Source of the DNA: JALONO01 sp038209965
Lineage (GTDB): Bacteria > Bacteroidota > Bacteroidia > Cytophagales > Thermoflexibacteraceae
Assembly: GCA_038209965.1 (NCBI GenBank)
Contig: JBBQXF010000139.1
Span: 1 to 11,426, forward strand
Direction of reading: 5' to 3'
Length of the DNA: 11,426 nucleotides
The notes under the pieces were generated by a model. The model searched no databases, had not been told where the DNA came from, and worked only from the letters and a program-made list of their open reading frames with translations. The first letter of the stretch is position 1, and each line of letters opens with the position of its first letter. Both the position numbers and the translations under genes were made by a program. This document shows, piece after piece, positions 6,274-11,426 of this stretch.

Positions 6274-7092
6274 ATGAAACTAAAAATTGTTTTCCTCTCG
6301 CTCGCGATATATGTGGTGGCGGCCTGTCAAACTGTCCCTCTCACTGGGCGGCGCCAATTGAGCTTGATTCCCTCTAACGAATTGCTCTCGATGAGCACCG
6401 GACAGTACAATGATTTTTTGCGCCAAAATGCGATTTCCAAGGATGCCGCCGCCACTGCAATGGTGCGCCGGGCAGGGGAACGGATCAAAACTGCGGTTGA
6501 ACAATACATGCGGCTCAACAACATGAGCGATCGATTGGATGGTTTCGAGTGGGAATTTAACCTAGTGGACGACAAGACGGTCAATGCGTGGTGTATGCCC
6601 GGCGGCAAAGTAGTGATCTACACCGGCATTCTCCCCATTTGTCAAGACGAAAAGGGGCTGGCCGTGGTGATGGGCCACGAGATAGCGCACGCGGTGGCGG
6701 GCCACGGTGACGAGCGGATGAGCCAAGGGCTGATGGCCACCTTCGGGCAAGTGGCCCTGCAAGTGGCCCTGTCCAACAGGCGGCAAGAAACCCAAGCACT
6801 GGCCATGACTGCTTTTGGGATTGGCACCCAACTGGGTGTGCTGCTGCCCTTTAGCCGTAAACATGAGTCGGAAGCGGATCGCATTGGGATTATTTTCTCC
6901 TCAATGTCGGGCTATGATCCCCGCGAGGCCCCCAAATTTTGGCAGCGGATGGCCGCCGTCGGCGGAGCCAGTCCGCCCGAGTTCCTGTCCACCCACCCGG
7001 CCAGTGCAACCCGCATCTCCCAGTTGGAAAGCTGGATGCCCGAGGCCATGGACTATTACAACAAATCACCATTCAAAGGCAAGGCCCGCTAG
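6274..7092 (+). CDS. M48 family metallopeptidase lipoprotein (LoiP/BepA/Oma1-like)
   Basis: The 272 residues start with a lipoprotein signal (lipobox VAAC, Cys18) followed by the family opening TVPLTGRRQLSLIP. The zinc site is complete: HEIAH (135-139) gives two His and the catalytic Glu, and HESEAD (197-202) gives the third ligand, Glu198. Two conserved patches, NAWCMPGGKVVIYTGIL (about 104-120) and STHPASATRI near the C-terminus, are typical of this branch. It acts in the periplasm, anchored to a membrane, and probably degrades misfolded envelope proteins; no TPR domain follows, so it is LoiP-sized rather than BepA-sized. Its transcript ends at the hairpin 7149-7188. It stands as a single gene between the Nudix regulator and the MetX-like hydrolase. 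Function is assigned by family. Confidence 0.93.
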   Translation: MKLKIVFLSLAIYVVAACQTVPLTGRRQLSLIPSNELLSMSTGQYNDFLRQNAISKDAAATAMVRRAGERIKTAVEQYMRLNNMSDRLDGFEWEFNLVDDKTVNAWCMPGGKVVIYTGILPICQDEKGLAVVMGHEIAHAVAGHGDERMSQGLMATFGQVALQVALSNRRQETQALAMTAFGIGTQLGVLLPFSRKHESEADRIGIIFSSMSGYDPREAPKFWQRMAAVGGASPPEFLSTHPASATRISQLESWMPEAMDYYNKSPFKGKAR

Positions 7093-7148
7093 TCAACTCT
7101 ACGGAATGCCCCGTCAGCAATAAATAATCTTCTTGGCTTTGGCCATTG

Positions 7149-7188
7149 GCCCCGCAATATTTCCTAAAATTGCGGGGCTATTTTATTC
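7149..7188 (+). terminator. Intrinsic terminator after the M48 gene
   Basis: GCCCCGCAA (7149-7157) pairs with TTGCGGGGC (7170-7178), nine perfect pairs around a 12-base loop, followed by TATTTTATT. It lies before ATG 7202, which argues against a longer N-terminus for the next gene. Confidence 0.8.
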
Positions 7189-7201
7189 CAACTCCTTTGC
7201 T

Positions 7202-8203
7202 ATGCGTCCAGTGCTTTTGTTATTGTTTGGCTGGTGCTTGCCAGTGACCCTTTGGGCCCAAAATCGCCAACAATTTGCCGATCTGGGCAATTTTGGCTTG
7301 GAAAACGGGCAGACTATCCAAAAATGCCGGATTAGTTACCGCACTATGGGCCGACTGAATGCGACCAAAACCAACGCTATCCTTTTCCCAACCTATTTTA
7401 GCGGCACCACTGGCCAACTGGAAGGATATGTGGGCGGCACGGGCAAACTGTTGGACAGCACCCGTTTTTTCGTCATTCTGGTCGATGCACTGGGCAACGG
7501 CGCTTCGTCCTCGCCCTCCAACAGTCCGGCGCAACCCGGCACCGCCTTCCCCACTTTCAGCATCCGCGACATGGTGGCCACCCAATATGCGCTGGTTACC
7601 CAAAAGCTGGGCCTTAAGCACCTCCACGCCGTCGTGGGCATTTCGATGGGCGGGATGCAAACGTTTCAATGGATGGTGAGCCACCCCACCATGATGGACA
7701 AAGTGATCCCCATCATTGGTTCGCCCAAACAGAGTTTCAACGATCTATTGCTATGGAATGCCGAGCTGCGGCCCATCGAGACCGCCTGCCCCGGCAAAGA
7801 AGCTGAGGCGATGCAAACAGTGGCCCTGATCCACAGCTACGCACTCTTTACCCCCGCCTACCGCGCCCAACAAAGTCCCCTAGAATTTGAGCAGTTTTTG
7901 CAGAAAGAGATCGAACAGGCCAAATCGCGCCATCCCTATGACTGGGCTGCGCAACTGCGGGCCATGATCGGGCACGACATTTATAAAACCATTCCGCTGG
8001 ATGAGTTGGCCAAAAAAGTAAAAGTAAAAATGATGTTTGTTTATGCTGCCCAAGACATGATGGTCAACCCGACCAATACGGCCGAGCTTACCAAGTGGGT
8101 GGAGGCCGAGCAGGTGATCCTCGCCGGCAATTGTGGGCACATGGCCGCCGGCTGCGAATACGCCAAGGTGGTGGAAGCTGTCAGCCGTTTTTTGGCCCAG
8201 TGA
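7202..8203 (+). CDS. Secreted alpha/beta hydrolase, MetX (homoserine O-acetyltransferase)-like
   Basis: From ATG 7202 the protein has 333 residues. An upstream ATG at 7133 stays in frame but would put a terminator hairpin inside the gene. The N-terminus MRPVLLLLFGWCLPVTLWAQ is a clear signal peptide, probably cut after WA. The rest is an alpha/beta-hydrolase fold of the MetX type: a SYRTMGRL opening, FVILVDALGNG (oxyanion region), nucleophile Ser148 in GISMGGMQTFQW, Asp285 in AAQDMMVNP and His313 in GNCGHMAAG. True MetX is cytoplasmic; an exported copy without a met gene beside it is more likely an esterase/acyltransferase of unknown substrate. It is followed after 115 bases by the TRAP binding protein in the same direction, so co-transcription is possible. 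Fold and triad are clear; the substrate is not. Confidence 0.87.
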   Translation: MRPVLLLLFGWCLPVTLWAQNRQQFADLGNFGLENGQTIQKCRISYRTMGRLNATKTNAILFPTYFSGTTGQLEGYVGGTGKLLDSTRFFVILVDALGNGASSSPSNSPAQPGTAFPTFSIRDMVATQYALVTQKLGLKHLHAVVGISMGGMQTFQWMVSHPTMMDKVIPIIGSPKQSFNDLLLWNAELRPIETACPGKEAEAMQTVALIHSYALFTPAYRAQQSPLEFEQFLQKEIEQAKSRHPYDWAAQLRAMIGHDIYKTIPLDELAKKVKVKMMFVYAAQDMMVNPTNTAELTKWVEAEQVILAGNCGHMAAGCEYAKVVEAVSRFLAQ

Positions 8204-8318
8204 GCCGCCAGCAGCGACCCAAAATAGGTTTTTGGCCAAGGAAAACCCCGCAACAGAAACTAAAAAAGCTGGTGGCCAGCCCAATTCATCGATTGACCAA
8301 TCAATACGCCCATCAACA

Positions 8319-9311
8319 ATGCAAAAAATCTCCTTTTTTCTGTGGGCCAAAGTGGCCAGTTTGACGGTTCTCGGTTTGGCAATGGCCTGCGCACCCACCG
8401 ACCGGGCCAAGGTGCTCAAACTGTCCCATACCCATGATGTGACCCACCCCGTGCACGAGGCAGTGGTCTATTTGGCCGAACAGCTCAACAAAAAATCGGG
8501 CGGCAAATTGACGGTCAAAATCTTTACTGGTGCGCAGTTGGGCCAAGAACGCGAGGCCATTGAACTGTTGCAGATCGGGAGCTTGGCCATGACCAAAGTT
8601 TCTTGCTCGGTGATGGAAAATTTTGTGCCCAGTTACCGGGCCTTGAGCTTCCCCTACGTTTTTCGGGACAAAGCCCACCAGTTCAAAGTGTTGGATGGCG
8701 AAATTGGCGAGCAACTCTTACTCGAGAGTGAAAAATATTGGCTGCACGGGCTTTGTTTTTATGATGCCGGGAGCCGGAGTTTTTACACCAAGGCCAAGCC
8801 AATCGAAACGCCCAGCGATCTGGTCGGCATGAAAATCCGGGTGATGAAGAGCAATACCGCCATGAACATGGTGAAAGCACTGGGGGGGGCTCCCGCGCCC
8901 ATTTCGTATGGAGAGTTGTACACGGCCCTGCAACAGGGCGTAGTGGATGGCGCAGAGAACAATTCACCCAGTTTCTTGTCTTCGCGCCACTACGAGATCT
9001 GCAAATATTACTCCATCGATGAGCACACTTCGGTGCCCGATGTACTGCTCATCAGCACCGTGATCTGGCAAACATTGGATCCCCAAGAGCGGCAATGGCT
9101 GGAAGAAGCAGTGGCCGAATCAGTTGTTTATCAGCGGGCACGCTGGGCAGCATCGGAAAAAGTGGCCCTAGAAACCGTCCAAAAAGCTGGGGTGGTAATC
9201 AATTATCCCGATAAAAAGGCTTTTGCTGCGCAAGTAGCGGCCATGTACGAACGGATTAAGGCCGAAGATCCGTCCTTGTTCCGCCTGATCAGCGCTATTC
9301 GCGCCGACTGA
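8319..9311 (+). CDS. TRAP transporter solute-binding lipoprotein, DctP family
   Basis: From ATG 8319 the product has 330 residues, the usual size. The upstream in-frame extension to 8133 overlaps the previous gene and has no signal. The N-terminus is a lipoprotein-like signal ending GLAMAC (Cys24), so the protein is probably tethered on the periplasmic side. DctP hallmarks are present: LSHTHDVTHPVHEAV near the mature N-terminus, GMKIRVM (171-176, with Arg174, the carboxylate-binding Arg of the family), LGGAPAPISYGELYTALQQG (188-207) and VVDGAEN (208-214). The family binds organic acids such as C4-dicarboxylates, sialic acid or uronates. The partner membrane genes dctQ and dctM are not next to it: the next gene is convergent and belongs to capsule control. 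The ligand cannot be read. Confidence 0.92.
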   Translation: MQKISFFLWAKVASLTVLGLAMACAPTDRAKVLKLSHTHDVTHPVHEAVVYLAEQLNKKSGGKLTVKIFTGAQLGQEREAIELLQIGSLAMTKVSCSVMENFVPSYRALSFPYVFRDKAHQFKVLDGEIGEQLLLESEKYWLHGLCFYDAGSRSFYTKAKPIETPSDLVGMKIRVMKSNTAMNMVKALGGAPAPISYGELYTALQQGVVDGAENNSPSFLSSRHYEICKYYSIDEHTSVPDVLLISTVIWQTLDPQERQWLEEAVAESVVYQRARWAASEKVALETVQKAGVVINYPDKKAFAAQVAAMYERIKAEDPSLFRLISAIRAD

Positions 9312-9330
9312 TAAAAGGAAACGATCAGGC
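9283..9330. terminator. Inverted repeat between convergent genes, possible two-way terminator
   Basis: GCCTGATC (9283-9290) faces GATCAGGC (9323-9330), 8 perfect pairs, spanning both stop codons (9309-9311 on plus, 9325-9327 on minus). No strong T run follows on either strand, so the terminator role is uncertain. Confidence 0.25.
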
Positions 9331-10068
9331 CAATAAAGTATGGTTGAGCAGATCCAAGCTGAGGGCTTTTTTGTAATAGTCGGTGGCCCGGACTTGTTGG
9401 AGCACAGCCAAGTGCCGTTCCCCGTGGCAGTCGCTGCCCAAGAAACTCACTTTCCGATCGGCGATCAACTTTTCGGCAATCAATTTGGAAGGCTTTGAAT
9501 AATAGCCAGCCAGCGAATTGAGGTTTACCTGCAAGTGTACCCCTCTTTCCTGCAGTTCATACAGCTTCGTAGCATTGTCAAAGAAATAGGTGTACCGTTC
9601 GGGATGGGCCAACACTGGCTTGTAGCCCAGCGATTGCAACTGGAACACCGCAGTGTCGATGTAGGGGGAGCTGTTCATGAACGAAGTCTCGAACAGCACA
9701 TACCGATCCCCAAAACTGAGCAATTTTTCTTGCTTGTTCAACCGCTCCATAAACGATTCGTCAAGGTAGTATTCGGCTGCCGCGCCCAGTTCAATGGGCA
9801 AGCCCAAGTTTTTGACAATGTCGGTCAGCTTGTCCAACTTGTCCAAAATAATTTCAGGTGTGTTTTTGTAGAAATCGCCCATCACGTGCGGGGTCATGAT
9901 CAATTTCTTGTAGCCCAATTCCACGAATTTCTCGATCAGGGCTATAGATTGGTCAAAATCAGCGCATCCGTCATCGATGCCGGGGAGCAGGTGCGAGTGC
10001 ATGTCAACCGTCAGGGGGCTGACGTATTCCGTTGAACTTTTCTTGCGTTTAAATAAGGAGAAGATCAT
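9325..10068 (-). CDS. CpsB/YwqE-type PHP tyrosine-protein phosphatase
   Basis: The 247 residues form a PHP-fold phosphatase. Metal-binding motifs appear in order: DMHSHLLPGIDDG (22-34), TPHVMG (59-64, with His61), AAAEYY (96-101, with Glu99), FETSF (Glu127), LAHPERY (153-159, with His155) and GSDCHG (211-216). The length and the 'HLLPGIDDG' signature match CpsB/CapC/YwqE, manganese-dependent enzymes that dephosphorylate the tyrosine tail of BY-kinases. The ATG at 10068 overlaps the TGA of the kinase gene upstream by four bases (ATGA), so the two are translationally coupled and work as a pair controlling polysaccharide chain length and export in the cytoplasm. It has no signal peptide. It converges with the TRAP gene with 13 bases between the stops. 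Confidence 0.93.
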   Translation of the reverse strand: MIFSLFKRKKSSTEYVSPLTVDMHSHLLPGIDDGCADFDQSIALIEKFVELGYKKLIMTPHVMGDFYKNTPEIILDKLDKLTDIVKNLGLPIELGAAAEYYLDESFMERLNKQEKLLSFGDRYVLFETSFMNSSPYIDTAVFQLQSLGYKPVLAHPERYTYFFDNATKLYELQERGVHLQVNLNSLAGYYSKPSKLIAEKLIADRKVSFLGSDCHGERHLAVLQQVRATDYYKKALSLDLLNHTLLA

Positions 10069-11303
10069 TTTCGTGCAAACAGTTTTTTGATTTTTTCAAA
10101 GAAGCCTTCATTCTCACCGGCTTCATCATAGTAGCCGTAGTTATTGTACCCATAGCTGGAACCGTAGCTCCCGTAGCCGTACCCATAGCCGTAGCCATAG
10201 TTGTAGCCATACCCATACGAACCCTGCGCGCCCACTCCATTGAGCACAATGGTCATTTTCTTAAAATTGTTGGCGGCGATCAAGCGGTTCACGTTGGTCA
10301 AAAACATGCGCTTGGAATAATCCGCCCGGACCACGTAAATGGGCAAGTCGGTACTTTTCATCACAATCATCCCATCGGTTACTATCCCCACTGGCGGCGT
10401 GTCAAAAACGATCACGTCATACAAGTCTTTCAATTTCGCTACCAATTTATTGAATTCTTCCGACATTATCAACTCGGCCGGGTTGGGCGGGTGCGGCCCA
10501 GCACTGATAAAGTCCAGGTTCATCAACACTGATTTTTGGATACACTGCTCCAGCGATGCTTTGCCCACCAGCAGGTTGCTCACGCCATTGATGTTATCGG
10601 CCCCAAAAGCCAAATGCACCTTGGGTTTGCGCAAGTCCAGATCGATCACGATCACCTTGCTGTCCGACAGGGCAATGATGCCCGCCAAGTTGACCGCCAC
10701 AAAGGTCTTGCCCTCGCCACTGATGGTGGAGGTGACCGAGATGGTGCGCCCGGCCTTCCGGGGGGCCAGAAAATCCAAGTTGGTGCGGATGGAACGGAAC
10801 GCCTCGCTGATGGACGACTTGGGGTTCACATTTACGATCAACTGGGAAGCTTCCATCTTGGTTTTGGAGTAAAACGGGATCAGGCCCAAGATCGGGGCTT
10901 GGGTGGCCCGCTCAATTTCGCGCACACTGGTAATTTTGTTGAGCGTGAGGTAGCGCAGCACCACCAGCACTGCCGAGAGGATGGCAGCCGAGAGCAGGCT
11001 ATAAATGTAGATTTGGTTGCGATCGGGCATTACCGCCTCTTGTGGCAGATTGGCCACGGACAAAAACTGGAAGTTGGCCACTGTGCCCGCTTCGGCCAAT
11101 TGTACATCGACCCGCCGGGAAAGCAGCAAATCAAATGTTTGTTGGTAAGAGGCCAAGTAGCGGTTGCGCTTTTGCAGCTCCAGATCGAGCCCGTCAAGAA
11201 TACTGCCCGCTTTGCCGCTGGGCAACTGCCGTTCTTGGGCTTGGATCTGCTGCTCCAACTGGATCAGCCGCTCGTTGAGGTTATACCGGTCAAAACTGAT
11301 CAC
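10065..11303 (-). CDS. Wzc-type polysaccharide co-polymerase/BY-kinase, 5' truncated
   Basis: The visible 412 residues (from a GTG at 11303 that is probably an internal Val) cover the end of the periplasmic coiled coil (about 1-75), the second membrane helix (about 98-117), and a complete tyrosine autokinase domain: Walker A STISGEGKT (192-200), Walker A' VIVIDLDLRKP (217-227) and Walker B VIVFDTPP (297-304). The tail at 363-392 holds 14 tyrosines in a Gly-Tyr run, the autophosphorylation cluster that CpsB reverses. Full family members have about 700-800 residues, so the N-terminal Wzz domain and first membrane helix are missing. The natural coding sequence stops making sense at about 11303-11310, where a GC-rich unrelated segment starts. 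The frame remains open beyond that but reads Arg/Pro-rich nonsense. The protein would sit in the inner membrane and control capsule or exopolysaccharide length. Confidence 0.92.
   Translation of the reverse strand: MISFDRYNLNERLIQLEQQIQAQERQLPSGKAGSILDGLDLELQKRNRYLASYQQTFDLLLSRRVDVQLAEAGTVANFQFLSVANLPQEAVMPDRNQIYIYSLLSAAILSAVLVVLRYLTLNKITSVREIERATQAPILGLIPFYSKTKMEASQLIVNVNPKSSISEAFRSIRTNLDFLAPRKAGRTISVTSTISGEGKTFVAVNLAGIIALSDSKVIVIDLDLRKPKVHLAFGADNINGVSNLLVGKASLEQCIQKSVLMNLDFISAGPHPPNPAELIMSEEFNKLVAKLKDLYDVIVFDTPPVGIVTDGMIVMKSTDLPIYVVRADYSKRMFLTNVNRLIAANNFKKMTIVLNGVGAQGSYGYGYNYGYGYGYGYGSYGSSYGYNNYGYYDEAGENEGFFEKIKKLFARK
10130..10219 (-). repeat. Gly-Tyr codon repeat in the kinase tail
   Basis: Six-base units coding for Gly-Tyr (GGCTAC or GGTTAT variants; CCATAG/CCGTAG on the plus strand) recur nearly without interruption across the segment for kinase residues 363-392. 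Such runs are prone to slip in multiples of six bases, which would change the number of phosphorylatable tyrosines without breaking the frame. Confidence 0.6.
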
Positions 11304-11311
11304 TTTGCCGG

Positions 11312-11426
11312 GCGCGCACGCTGGACAAGGCGTTCTATCTGGACGAAGCGGTCTGGCGCGTAGCGCGCGAGAAGATTTTCGCCAGCGCCTGGCATTGGCT
11401 GGGCCCGCTCGGTCAGCCGGGTGACG
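11312..11426 (+). CDS. Rieske-type ring-hydroxylating oxygenase alpha subunit, N-terminal fragment without a start
   Basis: Frame 11312 onward reads ARTLDKAFYLDEAVWRVARE followed by KIFASAWHWLGPLGQPGD up to the edge of the window. It resembles the segment just ahead of the Rieske [2Fe-2S] domain in aromatic ring-hydroxylating oxygenase alpha subunits, where 'FY.D..V...E.EKIF...W.W.G' is typical. No start codon is available: an in-frame TGA lies at 11297-11299 with no ATG/GTG/TTG after it. GC content of the 115 bases is about 68 percent by count, far above the rest of the window, and codon choice looks proteobacterial. It meets the truncated kinase gene head to head, so it is either a recent rearrangement or an assembly artefact. 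Only 38 residues are visible, so the identification is tentative. Confidence 0.55.

Noticed and set aside
7133..7201. Longer N-terminus for the MetX-like protein
   Set aside because: The extension covers the intrinsic terminator of the previous gene and hides the signal peptide that starts at 7202.
8133..8318. Longer N-terminus for the DctP protein
   Set aside because: It overlaps the end of the hydrolase gene and would bury the lipoprotein signal; ATG 8319 gives the normal length.
10536..11363. 275-residue plus-strand frame opposite the kinase gene
   Set aside because: It is antisense to the BY-kinase domain, whose Walker motifs and tyrosine tail clearly mark the minus strand as coding.

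Overview
The window reads as a Bacteroidota contig, probably Cytophagia- or Saprospiria-like. The evidence is the gene content: a bacterial alpha-2-macroglobulin, a DUF983 protein, a Nudix-wHTH regulator, a lipoprotein M48 peptidase, and a CpsB/Wzc capsule pair with a Gly-Tyr tail. Starts lack Shine-Dalgarno sequences, and a TTG/TAnnTTTG-type promoter precedes the DUF983 gene. Core genes are moderately GC-rich. The block from about 700 to 3,900 is AT-rich and looks foreign.

Layout. 1-315 is the C-terminal end of an alpha-2-macroglobulin gene, followed by a strong intrinsic terminator (350-391). About 700 gene-free bases and an IS1182-type transposase N-terminal scrap (1093-1236) follow. 1302-3198 (minus strand) is a DUF262/DUF1524 GmrSD-like putative restriction gene. 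It has every mark of an integron gene cassette: an attC-like folded site starts 14 bp after its stop, and joining the two cassette ends regenerates a complementary R''/R' pair. 3206-3340 holds a 44-codon ORF and palindromes that may be attI or an older cassette scrap. 3405-3758 is the C-terminal half of an integron-integrase-like tyrosine recombinase, with a frameshift at its broken 5' end. It points the same way as the cassette, as in 'reverse' integrons. 3872-4214 is a decayed ssb gene. 4298-4620 is a non-coding patch of tandem and inverted repeats.

From 4792 onward the sequence returns to normal chromosome: DUF983 protein (-), Nudix-wHTH regulator (+), M48 lipoprotein peptidase (+), a terminator, a secreted MetX-like alpha/beta hydrolase (+), an orphan TRAP solute-binding lipoprotein (+), then convergently CpsB phosphatase and the Wzc-type tyrosine kinase (minus strand, ATGA overlap). 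The kinase and the phosphatase form the usual phosphorylation switch for polysaccharide export.

The kinase reading is cut at about 11303. The last 115 bases are much more GC-rich and encode, on the plus strand, the N-terminal part of a Rieske-type ring-hydroxylating oxygenase without a start codon. This looks like a rearrangement or an assembly chimera.

The most interesting system is the decayed reverse integron with a single putative anti-phage cassette. The cassette is intact while its integrase is broken.
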